A DNA stretch of 52,612 bases from a bacterium (GTDB lineage: Bacteria; Vulcanimicrobiota; Xenobia; Xenobiales; JADMJV01), in contig JAFEBA010000105.1 in assembly GCA_018266105.1 (NCBI GenBank), positions 328 to 52,939 of the forward strand, written 5' to 3'. The position numbers and the translations under genes are program-made. Below the pieces are notes generated by a model. That model was given only the letters and a program-made list of their open reading frames with translations. It was not told where the DNA came from and made no database searches. This document shows positions 9,248 to 17,674 of the stretch, one piece after another (position 1 is the stretch's first letter; every line of letters starts with the position of its first letter).

Positions 9248-10102
9248 TTGGCTATCTCGACCGAACTCAAGAACGCTCGTATCCAGCCCGAGCTGCGCAC
9301 TCGGGCCACTCAGGCATTGCAGCAGACCGTTGCCCAGCGGCCCGAAATCCAACAAGAACAGACCAAGATCTCCGATGAACTGATGGACGAAGTGGGCAAC
9401 GCCCTACAAACCCAGGCTGGCGCAAACCTGGACGCTTTGCTGAGCGCGGTGACCCAGAACTTTCTGGAGCGCAAAGCCGAAGAGGCGGGCTCAGCCCAAG
9501 ACTCCAAGGCTGAAGGAAAGAAGATGGAGGTTGAGTGGGCGCCCGAGGTCCGCCCCGGCGAAATCATGGCCCCCCAAGGCTACACCGGGCAGCTGATCTT
9601 CAAGGAAGGTCAAAAGCAGCCCGGGCCCAATGCCCTGCAGGAACCCTCAAAAGTCGGCAAATCCGCCAAAGCGGCCGGTTCCCCTCAGTCGGCTGGCGAC
9701 CCGAGCAAAAGATCTGCGGATACGGTGCAGCTGACCGCCGAAAGCCAGAAGATCACCCAGAAAATGCAGAGCGCCGGAATGAAGCCGGCTGGCCTGGATT
9801 CCAAAGGGGAGAAACCTGGCGGAGCCAAGGCCGAAGAGCGAGTTGACGTATTTATGCCGACCTTTGGGCTGACCCAGCTGGTGGACGTGAGTTCCGCTGG
9901 CAAGCTGGCTCCTGATGGAATACTCGGAACCTATCAGAGGCTGGACAATATGCCTTGCTTCAACGGTGCATTCTTCAAAAAACGAACCGGTAAGGAATTC
10001 ATGGACGAATACAACAAAAGGCGCCAGAGCGGAGAGCAGATCGAGCCTCTCAGCCAGGAGCAGAAGAATAGACTCTTGAATCCCGTGGCGACGGATAAGT
10101 AA
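9248..10102 (+). CDS. Hydrophilic protein of unknown function
   Basis: 284 aa from a TTG at 9248, chosen because a strong GGAAGGAG Shine-Dalgarno ends 10 bases before it; an in-frame GTG at 9206 lies upstream of that site. The N-terminal 90 residues are helical and Gln/Glu-rich. A low-complexity Lys/Ala/Pro/Ser linker covers about 90-205. A compact C-terminal domain contains DVFMPTFGLTQLVDVSS and a cluster of aromatic residues. No signal peptide or membrane segment is visible. I do not recognise the family. The gene stands alone between the zinc-ribbon set and the subtilisin. Confidence 0.65.
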   Translation: MAISTELKNARIQPELRTRATQALQQTVAQRPEIQQEQTKISDELMDEVGNALQTQAGANLDALLSAVTQNFLERKAEEAGSAQDSKAEGKKMEVEWAPEVRPGEIMAPQGYTGQLIFKEGQKQPGPNALQEPSKVGKSAKAAGSPQSAGDPSKRSADTVQLTAESQKITQKMQSAGMKPAGLDSKGEKPGGAKAEERVDVFMPTFGLTQLVDVSSAGKLAPDGILGTYQRLDNMPCFNGAFFKKRTGKEFMDEYNKRRQSGEQIEPLSQEQKNRLLNPVATDK

Positions 10103-10104
10103 TA

Positions 10105-10175
10105 ACTCCGGAGGGACTCGAATCCTCAACCTCAGCCCTTAGCAAAGCAGCGCTCTGCTTGAGCTGGCTGAGGTG
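10105..10175 (-). pseudogene. Degenerate tRNA-like sequence
   Basis: Read on the minus strand, this stretch has a recognisable T-arm (GAGGA-TTCGAGT-CCCTC, with an A.C mismatch at the normally invariant G53-C61 pair). It also has a D-arm-like CTCAGCC ... GAGC and an anticodon-loop-like TTGCTAA (GCU if read as an anticodon). The anticodon stem does not pair (CTGCT against GGGCT), no 7-bp acceptor stem forms, and the long variable arm of a tRNA-Ser is missing. I read it as a tRNA remnant, not a working gene. Confidence 0.35.
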
Positions 10176-10256
10176 CCGTCAGGTTGCTGCCCGGTTGGCC
10201 GTCTTGTTACAAGAGACCCCTACCTTCTGCTCCGGTCCTGTTGGATACTCAGCTGC

Positions 10257-11714
10257 ATGGATATCCAGCGCCGGCCGATTCCGGGCAGCTATATCGTGGC
10301 GGCAGACCGCCGCCGAATGAGCGCCCTCAGTCGAGAAGTTCAGGTGGAAAAGGTCCTCGGCCACAGCCAGGACACCACCTTTTTATTGGTTCAGGCGGAC
10401 CAACCGCGCGCGGACTTCTTGCCGAACTATGAGTATCGCGGCGACCTCTTCGACCGCGCTATCCCGGGCCGCTCCGATCAACCCCTCCACCTGGACATCA
10501 TCCAGGCCGCAAAGGCCTGGGAAATCACCCGCGGCAGTTCCGCCGTCACCGGCGCCATCACCGATTCTGGAGCTGACCTGGCTCACCCCCTGCTGCAGGG
10601 CACCAGCTGGCAGAACCCGGGTGAAATCGACGGCAACGGTTTGGACGATGACGGCAACGGCAAGGTGGACGACAAGAACGGCTGGGATTTCTCCGACGAT
10701 GACAAAGACAGCCGAGATCCCGAGGGCACTCACCATACCCATGTCCACGGGATCGTCTGTGCTCAGCCAGGCAGCGGTGTCTCTGGTGTGGCTCCAGGCT
10801 CCAAAGCCATGGACCTTCGCATCGCGGGCGGAAAGCGTCCTTTCAGCTCGGCTTTGCTGGTGGAGTCTTATCTCTACGCTCTCAAGGCCGGCGTCAAGAG
10901 CATCAACACCAGTTTCAATATCGACGCGTTTGTGGGCGACAAGGCGATTGCCTCGACCTATCGCGAGCTGGCCAATCAGGATGTCCTGCTCTTTAACTCG
11001 GCCGGCAACGATAGTCGACGCAATCCCAAGCGCTCTCAGTTTGACGACCTGATTTTGGTGGCCTCAACCGATACGGCCGAAGCCACCCGCGACCAGCGCA
11101 GCGAGTTCTCCAACTACGGGGTCGGCATCGACATTTCCGCACCCGGGGCGGATATACGCTCGACCTTGCCGGGCGGACGGGTGGGAGCACTGAGCGGCAC
11201 CAGCATGGCCAGCCCCGTGGTGATGGGAGTGGATCTGCTGATCCAGAGTGCCCATCCGGACTGGAACGCTTCTCAACGCTGGGCCCAAATTGCGGGAACT
11301 TCCGATCGACTTGAGGGAGACGAAATGGGCTATGGTCGCGTCAATGCAGGCCGGGCTCTGAGCGAAACCTTGCCGGCACCAACCTTGAGTGTAACCACCG
11401 AAACCTTTCCCAACGGGCAGACCATGGAGCTTAACCTGCGCTTTGACAAAGTCTTGGACCCGGCCAGCGCCAGTCATCCAAGCGCTTTCCAGGTCTTCAA
11501 CGAGAAGGGCGAGGCCGTGATCAAGGGGGCGCCCAAAGAAGTCCGCCTGGGCACCAACCAGCTGCGCTTCGACTTTGCCCGCTTGCCCAAAGGGCACTAC
11601 AAATTTGTGGCCTCGGGACAGGTCCTGAAAGACCCCTTTGGGCAGCTGCTGGACGGCAACAAAGACGGCCAGCCCGGCGACGACCTGGTGGTCGAATTCG
11701 ATCGCGTGGCCTGA
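10257..11714 (+). CDS. Subtilisin-family (S8) serine protease without signal peptide
   Basis: 485 aa from the ATG at 10257; the frame continues upstream but only through non-conserved sequence. The N-terminal 85 residues look like an I9-type propeptide. The catalytic domain shows the Asp motif (AITDSGAD), the His motif as HHTHVHG in place of the usual HGTHVAG, the oxyanion Asn (NSAGND) and the Ser motif (GTSMASP). Between Asp and His lies a Ca-binding-like Asp/Asn-rich loop (DGNGLDDDGNGKVDDKNG). The C-terminal 100 residues resemble an SbsA/Big_5 Ig-like domain. No Sec signal is visible, which is unusual for an S8 enzyme with a propeptide; it may stay inside the cell or leave by another route. 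Confidence 0.9.
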   Translation: MDIQRRPIPGSYIVAADRRRMSALSREVQVEKVLGHSQDTTFLLVQADQPRADFLPNYEYRGDLFDRAIPGRSDQPLHLDIIQAAKAWEITRGSSAVTGAITDSGADLAHPLLQGTSWQNPGEIDGNGLDDDGNGKVDDKNGWDFSDDDKDSRDPEGTHHTHVHGIVCAQPGSGVSGVAPGSKAMDLRIAGGKRPFSSALLVESYLYALKAGVKSINTSFNIDAFVGDKAIASTYRELANQDVLLFNSAGNDSRRNPKRSQFDDLILVASTDTAEATRDQRSEFSNYGVGIDISAPGADIRSTLPGGRVGALSGTSMASPVVMGVDLLIQSAHPDWNASQRWAQIAGTSDRLEGDEMGYGRVNAGRALSETLPAPTLSVTTETFPNGQTMELNLRFDKVLDPASASHPSAFQVFNEKGEAVIKGAPKEVRLGTNQLRFDFARLPKGHYKFVASGQVLKDPFGQLLDGNKDGQPGDDLVVEFDRVA

Positions 11715-11851
11715 GGCACGTCTCTCGATCCTTACGGTGAGTTGTTAAGAAGCTCAGGCTCAAAGGACCCGGCTCTTGACGCTGCCTTCACTCTGGCGAG
11801 ATACCCGGCTCATAAGTTGCTCCTATCAACCGAGAAAGATGGAGAAACAAA

Positions 11852-12283
11852 ATGAACGTTCCCGCCTGGGCCCAAAAGAATCAAACCCAGTTCTTTAAGA
11901 AAGGACAGGTGCCTGGAGAGCCCTCCCTGATTCCAGCCAAAAGTGGCCCCTCCGTCGCCCGCCAGGTCGAAGAGCAGCTCGACCGCCTCATCGCCGCCGA
12001 CAACGGACCCCAGGACACCAATCCGGAGCCCGGCAAGGTCCATCTCGACCGCCAGGACGGACCGGTGGATGCCGAGTTCTCTCGCACGGGCAGCGACTAT
12101 AGCTATTCCATGCGAGGTGACTATTTTTACAATCAGGGCCTGCGCCAGAACGGAGAAACCCGCTACTTCGCGGCCCTGGAAGAGCAAGACAAGGACCGCC
12201 GTCAATTCTACGGCTCCATCGTCCATCCCGATGGCACCGGAGTGGTGGGGGTTTCGAGCGAGAAGATCAGCCAGCTTCTCTAA
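11852..12283 (+). CDS. Small hydrophilic protein of unknown function
   Basis: 143 aa, ATG start with GGAGA about 6 bases upstream. It is polar, without signal or membrane segments, and has a Tyr-rich centre (SDYSYSMRGDYFYNQG) followed by a region that looks like short beta strands. I do not recognise the family. It converges on the sheath-like lipoprotein gene with only 18 bp between the stops, so it does not share a transcript with it. It follows the subtilisin by 137 bp and could be read with it. Confidence 0.65.
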   Translation: MNVPAWAQKNQTQFFKKGQVPGEPSLIPAKSGPSVARQVEEQLDRLIAADNGPQDTNPEPGKVHLDRQDGPVDAEFSRTGSDYSYSMRGDYFYNQGLRQNGETRYFAALEEQDKDRRQFYGSIVHPDGTGVVGVSSEKISQLL

Positions 12284-12301
12284 AGTCCTGTCTCCCAGTC
12301 G

Positions 12302-13855
12302 TTACGGGCTTTGCATCACCTGGGTAAACTTCAACGCGACCGGGGGAATGAGCGGCTCCAGCAAGACGGAGCCGCTCAGGATCATATAGCCGTTCAGGAT
12401 GTCGAGGGTCGTCATGGTGGTCGGGATGCCACAGGCGAACTGGAAGCTACTGTCCGGCGTGCTCCCGGCCAGAACCCCCTGCTGGTAAAGCGCCAGCATG
12501 GTGGCCGAGACCGCCTGCACCAGTATTTGCCAAGTATTGGGGGCGTTGGGTGAGAATACATAATCTTGCATGGTGAGTTGGATGGTCTGGGTGATCGCCA
12601 GGAGTTTCTGTTGGGAACTCAGATCCGGGATGCCCGGCTGAGGGGCCAACAAGACCCCCGCCACCACGCTCAGATCCGGATAGACCGGATTGATCTGAGC
12701 GAAGCCCAGCTGGACCACCTCTTTGAGCGGGTAAATCACCTCGGGACTTTGGGCACCCTGCAGCTTCTGTCCCAGGGCAGGAGCTCCAGGTCCCGATTTT
12801 GATTGTAGTTGATCCAGTAGACCTAACACGCTGGCGCTGGCTCCGACCGCCTGACCGTTGCCTAAATCCAGCCCGGGCCAATACAGCAGGCATCGGCTGG
12901 AGTCCAACTGCGGGCGCTGTTCGCGCCAGGTGATCGCTTCCGCGCTGCTGGCCACGGAGCCGGGGATGTCCAGGAAGAGTAGACCATTTCTCTGGGTGAC
13001 CCAGGCCAGAGCTGCGGCCGCCTGTTGATCGGCCTGGTCCAAAGGCAATTGATAGAAATCCACCAGCACCAGTTGATAGCTGAGGGGACCTGGAAGTTGA
13101 TTGAGGGCCGTACTGAGGTCCGCCGCCGCGCTGCTGGAACTGCTGGCCACCATGACCTGAGTGCCGCCGTTGGCAAAGTATTGGTGAACCGACTGGCTCA
13201 GGTTGGCCCCCGCCATAGGAACCTGGATCTGAAGATCAGACTCTTTGTAGCAGAGTCCGGCCTGACTGGAACCATCGCGACTGGCGCCAACCAGAAGCGT
13301 CTGAGGCCCGACGACTCCGGTTGGCTGGGGCGTCTCGGTTAACTGGGAGATGTAGACCCCAGGAGTTGAAAGCTCGAGTGTTAAGGGACGAATGGCCGCA
13401 GGCTTGGGTGGATAGAAGAAGATATGGGTGTCCGCCTGCAGATTGCTGGTGAGCTCCAACTGATAGTCTCCCACCGGCAGGCTGATCTCCTGATGACCAT
13501 TTTGCCAGCTGGCCATGACCTTGCCATTCCGATCCAGGATCCGGGCTGAGGCCAGGTGCGGAGCGCTGGTGGCGATTTGCAGCTGCAGGGGTTGACTGCA
13601 GTAGAAGGGTAACAGGTCGCGACCCACCCCTCCGGTGTCAAAGTTGCTGGGAGGAGTCGTTTCCAAATACGAGATCAACCGTTGGCGGCTTAAATCGGCG
13701 CGCAAACCCGGGGTGCTGGCCAGTTCGCCCTCGTGCAGCACACTCTTGGGAGAAAAGCTGAAGGTCGGGCCGGAACTCAAATCAGTCGAGTTGGAGGAGC
13801 CACAGCCACACGTGAGCAGGCAACACCAGAGAGCAGGTATCCATCGAAAGAGCAT
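12302..13855 (-). CDS. Contractile-tail sheath-like lipoprotein
   Basis: 517 aa, ATG start. The N-terminus is a lipoprotein-type signal (hydrophobic run then LLTCGCGSS, lipidated Cys 16 or 18). Residues about 75-160 form an extra beta domain. From 164 on, the sequence follows the sheath protein of contractile tails and extracellular contraction systems (Afp/PVC, Phage_sheath families). Landmarks are TPGVYISQL (164-172), YFANGG (226-231), LYWPGL (324-329), FSPNAPNTW (434-442), QQGVLAGSTP (458-467), TMTTLDILNG (480-489) and a closing beta strand near 503-512. Normal sheath proteins are cytosolic and sit beside tube, baseplate and ClpV-type genes; none of these is nearby. It would be a sheath fold exported to the envelope. 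Assignment to the sheath family is from remembered family motifs. The role is unknown. Confidence 0.8.
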   Translation of the reverse strand: MLFRWIPALWCCLLTCGCGSSNSTDLSSGPTFSFSPKSVLHEGELASTPGLRADLSRQRLISYLETTPPSNFDTGGVGRDLLPFYCSQPLQLQIATSAPHLASARILDRNGKVMASWQNGHQEISLPVGDYQLELTSNLQADTHIFFYPPKPAAIRPLTLELSTPGVYISQLTETPQPTGVVGPQTLLVGASRDGSSQAGLCYKESDLQIQVPMAGANLSQSVHQYFANGGTQVMVASSSSSAAADLSTALNQLPGPLSYQLVLVDFYQLPLDQADQQAAAALAWVTQRNGLLFLDIPGSVASSAEAITWREQRPQLDSSRCLLYWPGLDLGNGQAVGASASVLGLLDQLQSKSGPGAPALGQKLQGAQSPEVIYPLKEVVQLGFAQINPVYPDLSVVAGVLLAPQPGIPDLSSQQKLLAITQTIQLTMQDYVFSPNAPNTWQILVQAVSATMLALYQQGVLAGSTPDSSFQFACGIPTTMTTLDILNGYMILSGSVLLEPLIPPVALKFTQVMQSP

Positions 13856-13918
13856 ACCGGGTGAATTGCTCTTCGTGTGCTCAATGTACTCGAAGTCAGC
13901 CGGATCTACTGCCCGCTC

Positions 13919-15736
13919 TTAGCCTGCCGGAGGAGCCGGGAATTTCTCCATGACCGCCTGGCGCAGCAGGGGAGGGGGCAGCAAACCCTGATCGAGCACG
14001 AAATCATGGAAATCTTTGGCCTTGAACTCCTCGCCCAGCCTGGCCTCAACGTCCTTGCGCAGACTCATCAACTGGTCGAATCCGTAGAAGTAGCTGCAGG
14101 CTTGGGCGGGTGCCCGGAAGGTGTAGCGCTCGATCTCGGAGTTCACCATGCTCTCGGACAGGCCCACGTCCCGGCTCAGCACCTCGCGAGCCTGCTCAAT
14201 CGTGATCTTGCCGGCGTGAAGCTCGGGATCCAGGAAGGCCCGAGCTGCCCGCAGCTGCCGAGAATTCAGCGCCGAGAGCTGACCTTCGGGCGGCATGTAG
14301 GGCTGCAGCATCCATTCCGAATACAGTCCCCAACCCTCGATATTGGCCGAATTGCCAGCGTAGATGGCTCGTGCCAGCGACACCCCTTTATCCACCATGC
14401 CGTCAAATTGCAGCTCGTGACCCGGGCGCGCTTCGTGCGCGGTGACCGGCCAGGAAATGGCGTTATAGGTAAAATCGTCGAATTTCTGCCCATCCGCGCT
14501 CAAGAGTGGCAACACAAACTGGCCGCGTTCACCGTTGTTGTTGACCAGCGGCGGCGCGATCATCTGAGGACTGGGGAAGGCCGCCGCCTCGGCTGGAGTG
14601 GCCTGACGCACCACGCATTCGCCCGGCGGCAGCGTTACCAAATCGCGCTCGCGAATGATTCCCTCGATTTCCTTCAGACGAGACTTGTACAAGGGCAGGA
14701 TCTGCTCGGGCGCAATTTGGTCTTGCTTGAGCGATTTAAGAACTTCACGGTAGTCTCGGCCGGGCTGGAGCTGCTCGGCCACTGACTGCATCTGAGCCTG
14801 AATGCTCTCGAAGGCCTGGTGAGCTTTGGAGGCCAGCTCCTCAGGACTGATGTCGGAGATCCCCATGCTGCGGAACGACCGCAAATAGGACTCAGCTGGC
14901 AGGCGGAAGTCGTCGCGAGTTTTGGGAAGGACCGTCTCCTGCAGCCAGGCATCGTAGGCCGTCAACTGCTCCTTCAATCTGGCGAAGGCCGACTGCCAGT
15001 CTTTGACATCGTGCTTCTCGAGCAGGCTCTGGATTCCGTCCAGCAGCTGGCCGTCCCGATCCAGCGCATTCTGCACCTCCACCCGGGAGGGATAGATCAT
15101 CCCTGGTTTGGCCATTTGCATTTCCATGCGCTCGCGAAACACCTCGGCGATAGGCCGATAGCCCGGCTCTATCCCGGCATATTTCTTGAGGCGCGCTGCG
15201 GCCGACTGCCAGCGTTGAGGCGGGTTCTGGTCGTCCAAGAGGCTGGTTAATCCTGAGTAGATGGCCCCGGTGGGGTTGTTGAAAGGGACACAGTTTTTCT
15301 CATAAAAGTCCTGGTCGTCCAGCACCTGCTGAGCCGAGTCGGCCAGGATTTTCAGGTCCTGAGCCACCCGCCTGTCCGGTTCGTTGGTCAACGACTCCTG
15401 GACAGAGGCTTTAAAGTCTCGCAGCTCTTTGAAGTAGGCCTGATCGTTCTGGTAGGTTGGCACCGCTACCAGCTCGTCGTACTGGCTCAAGCCCTGAGAA
15501 GTGCCATCCTCAGGAAAGCGCCGAAAACCGATGTCCAGCAGTTGCTGCGTGACTTTGTCGCTGCGCGAAATCCATTCGGGCTTCTGAGGGACGACAAAGC
15601 CTGGCCTTGGCATCACCTGCAGCGGTTCAGAGCGACCCAGCTCCACTCTGTCGACGGGTCCGGAACCGTTCTCGGGCCCGCGCTTGCGAGCTTTGACCTG
15701 GGTGGCCGCGGCCAGTTGGGAATGAATTGTGCACAT
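13919..15736 (-). CDS. DUF885 family putative metallopeptidase
   Basis: 605 aa, ATG start; a normal length for the family. The C-terminal third carries the hallmarks: TAHEARPGHELQ near residues 434-445 (HE..PGH zinc-site pattern), then EGWGLYSEW, whose Glu is the likely third ligand, then a conserved arginine-rich helix. DUF885 proteins are predicted zinc carboxypeptidase or aminopeptidase-like enzymes, often exported. This copy has no signal peptide, its first 30 residues being polar and basic. It lies 62 bp upstream of the sheath-like lipoprotein gene on the same strand and 42 bp downstream of another peptidase gene, so the three may be co-transcribed. The substrate is unknown. Confidence 0.87.
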   Translation of the reverse strand: MCTIHSQLAAATQVKARKRGPENGSGPVDRVELGRSEPLQVMPRPGFVVPQKPEWISRSDKVTQQLLDIGFRRFPEDGTSQGLSQYDELVAVPTYQNDQAYFKELRDFKASVQESLTNEPDRRVAQDLKILADSAQQVLDDQDFYEKNCVPFNNPTGAIYSGLTSLLDDQNPPQRWQSAAARLKKYAGIEPGYRPIAEVFRERMEMQMAKPGMIYPSRVEVQNALDRDGQLLDGIQSLLEKHDVKDWQSAFARLKEQLTAYDAWLQETVLPKTRDDFRLPAESYLRSFRSMGISDISPEELASKAHQAFESIQAQMQSVAEQLQPGRDYREVLKSLKQDQIAPEQILPLYKSRLKEIEGIIRERDLVTLPPGECVVRQATPAEAAAFPSPQMIAPPLVNNNGERGQFVLPLLSADGQKFDDFTYNAISWPVTAHEARPGHELQFDGMVDKGVSLARAIYAGNSANIEGWGLYSEWMLQPYMPPEGQLSALNSRQLRAARAFLDPELHAGKITIEQAREVLSRDVGLSESMVNSEIERYTFRAPAQACSYFYGFDQLMSLRKDVEARLGEEFKAKDFHDFVLDQGLLPPPLLRQAVMEKFPAPPAG

Positions 15737-15778
15737 CTGGTTCCAGCTTAAGGAGGCCCCCTCAAACAGCTCTGAAAA

Positions 15779-16360
15779 TCAGCCCCGCTGGTATTCGCCC
15801 CAGAGTTTCTCCAACGAGCTCCCCAAGGTCAGGTTCCAAAAGGTCCTATCGTAGGCGCGCCGCCTTAGGGCTTGATCGAGCTGCTCGGGAAACTCCTTCA
15901 GTCGACGCTCTTCCAACCAGCCGAAGAAGGCGGCGGTCACTCGGTAGGAATCGGTCCAGTGGTGTTCCGGCCGCAGGGCCGGCAGCGACCACTCCAGGTT
16001 GCTGAGCCCGTATTTCCAGCGCGCATAGTCCGCCAGCCCCTCCACCGCCCAGCCGGGTTCCGCGCCCGGACCATAGTTTTGCACAACATGGAACTGCTCA
16101 TGGGTCATGACGTCCAGATCGTAAGGATGCTTGCGAATCCAATCCGCGCTGATGCGAATTTCGGCCCCCAAGGTCTCCCCCGGGTGGGCCATTCCCGCCA
16201 GCACCCGCAGCCATACCTTTCGAGGCGCAGCCGCATTGAAACGCCCGGCCATCCGCTCGTAGCTATGCTTCCAGCAGTTCACCAGGCCCTGAAGCAACCG
16301 CGGTTCCAGCCCGGCCGGATTCTCCACTCGCAATTGAAAGGCACCGCTGGCTAACTCCAC
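15779..16360 (-). CDS. Basic-secretory-protein-like metallopeptidase
   Basis: 193 aa from a GTG with AGAGAAG just upstream. The zinc motif HEQFH is at residues 87-91 inside VMTHEQFHVVQ, followed by W-x-VEGLADYAR at about 104-113. The downstream Tyr/Arg helix (DSYRVTAAFFGWLEE) matches the plant-type basic secretory protein (BSP) peptidase pattern. The family is usually secreted; here the N-terminus has no signal peptide, though the frame runs open a little upstream. Its stop is 42 bp from the DUF885 gene, and it is divergent from the clostripain gene. A cytosolic or alternatively exported peptidase is inferred. Confidence 0.75.
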   Translation of the reverse strand: MELASGAFQLRVENPAGLEPRLLQGLVNCWKHSYERMAGRFNAAAPRKVWLRVLAGMAHPGETLGAEIRISADWIRKHPYDLDVMTHEQFHVVQNYGPGAEPGWAVEGLADYARWKYGLSNLEWSLPALRPEHHWTDSYRVTAAFFGWLEERRLKEFPEQLDQALRRRAYDRTFWNLTLGSSLEKLWGEYQRG

Positions 16361-16417
16361 CCGCTTCTCTTCGACTCCCAGACCCGGCTGCCTGGCCCAT
16401 GGCGGAACGTTCCAAAA

Positions 16418-16437
16418 TTGCTAACCTAATCTAGCCT
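16418..16437 (+). promoter_or_regulatory. Probable promoter (-10 elements) for the clostripain-like gene
   Basis: TTGCTAACCT (extended -10 form TGnTAnnnT) and a second TAGCCT at 16432-16437 lie 20-40 bases before the GTG at 16459. The leader would be very short. Similar TAGCCT hexamers occur before several other genes in this window. Confidence 0.35.
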
Positions 16438-16458
16438 CAGGCCGCCTAAACTGTAGGG

Positions 16459-17622
16459 GTGAATACCATCGGTCCCCGTCTGCCTGTTCAAGCTCAGCCC
16501 CAGAGGGACTGGACGGTCCTGGTGTGGTCGGCCTGCGATAATGATCTCTATGAGTGCTGCATCAACGACCTGGACAAGGCAGAGCGCGGTTTGTCGCCCA
16601 ACATCCAGGTGCTGGCCCAGGTCGATCACGGCTCAAATCCCAACCCTCAGGGTCCCAAGAGCATGCAGCGCCTGGTGCTGGAGAAGAACGATCAGCCCTT
16701 ACTGAACTCCCCGGTGGTGGAGGATTTTGGCGATGGGGACACGGCTGACCCCAAGAAACTGGCCGATTTCATCAAGTGGGGAATCGAGAAATACCCGGCC
16801 AAGAATTACTGGCTGGTCATCTCCGATCACGGTGATGCCTGGCGCGGCGCCTGTCGCGATGACAGTCAGGGCAGTTGGATGAGTCTGCCTCAAATTCAGC
16901 AGGCCCTGGGCGAGGCCCGTCAGGCCACGGGCCGCAAGCTCGACCTGGTCAGTTTCGATTGCTGCCACATGGCCAGCAGCGAGGTGGCCCACCAGTTGCA
17001 GAATGAGGCCAACTACATGGTTGGCTCCGAAGAAGTCATGGGATTCATCGGTCTGCCCTACGACACCATGTTGCCTAAAATCGAAGGCAAGGACGCCCGC
17101 CAGGTGGCCCAGATGCTGGTGGAAGAATCCAAGGCCCATCCCGAAGACATCCCCACCTTTTCAGCCATGGATCTCACCCAGGTGCCCGCTTTTTCCCAAT
17201 CGGTCAAAGAGCTCGGCCAGGCCGTCAGCGCCAGCCAGCTTCGTAAAGACCAGTTGTTGGCGGTGGTGAACCAGACCCAGGGCTTTGACTCCGGGTACTA
17301 TCGAGACGTGGTTGACCTGGCGCGCAACCTGAGCCAGGCCGACCCTTCCCTGAGCCAGCAGGCTCGGCGAGTCGAGGAAAGCGCGCGCCAACTGGTGATC
17401 TCTCAACAGCACGCGGAAACTCATCCAGGCGCTCACGGACTGAACATCGAGGTCTTCCGCGACGCTCCCGAAACTCGCCAGAACCGCTACGGCGACGGCG
17501 CCACGCCCAACCGCCACCCCGAGTGGCGCACTGAAAGTGGAAGTTACGCTGAAACCGCCTTCGCTCGAGATACCGGCTGGGATCAGGTGATCGCGCGCAT
17601 CGATACCCCACCTCCGGAGTAA
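16459..17622 (+). CDS. Clostripain-family (C11) cysteine peptidase
   Basis: 387 aa, GTG start. C11 enzymes cleave after Arg or Lys with a His-Cys dyad in a caspase-like (clan CD) fold. The His is at 124 in WLVISDHGDAWRG and the Cys at 169 in SFDCCHM, each at the end of a hydrophobic beta strand as expected. DWTVLVWSACDNDL at the start is the first core strand with its conserved acidic turn. There is no signal peptide or propeptide, although characterised C11 enzymes are often secreted and self-cleaving. It is divergent from the BSP-like peptidase (98-bp gap) and 52 bp upstream of a tail-anchored helical protein on the same strand. Confidence 0.9.
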   Translation: MNTIGPRLPVQAQPQRDWTVLVWSACDNDLYECCINDLDKAERGLSPNIQVLAQVDHGSNPNPQGPKSMQRLVLEKNDQPLLNSPVVEDFGDGDTADPKKLADFIKWGIEKYPAKNYWLVISDHGDAWRGACRDDSQGSWMSLPQIQQALGEARQATGRKLDLVSFDCCHMASSEVAHQLQNEANYMVGSEEVMGFIGLPYDTMLPKIEGKDARQVAQMLVEESKAHPEDIPTFSAMDLTQVPAFSQSVKELGQAVSASQLRKDQLLAVVNQTQGFDSGYYRDVVDLARNLSQADPSLSQQARRVEESARQLVISQQHAETHPGAHGLNIEVFRDAPETRQNRYGDGATPNRHPEWRTESGSYAETAFARDTGWDQVIARIDTPPPE

Positions 17623-17674
17623 AACCACCCCGGGCTGAGCAGGCTGCGCCTGGTCTCAGATAGAAACAGCGGCT

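Noticed and set aside
10105..10175. A working tRNA-Ser (GCU)
   Set aside because: Anticodon and acceptor stems do not form, the 53-61 pair is broken and the long variable arm is missing.
12302..13855. A prophage or tailocin locus around the sheath-like gene
   Set aside because: No tube, baseplate, spike, ClpV-like ATPase, integrase or lysis gene within the window.
13877..14785. 302-codon plus-strand frame opposite the DUF885 gene
   Set aside because: It covers the DUF885 catalytic region in antisense and shows no family sequence of its own.
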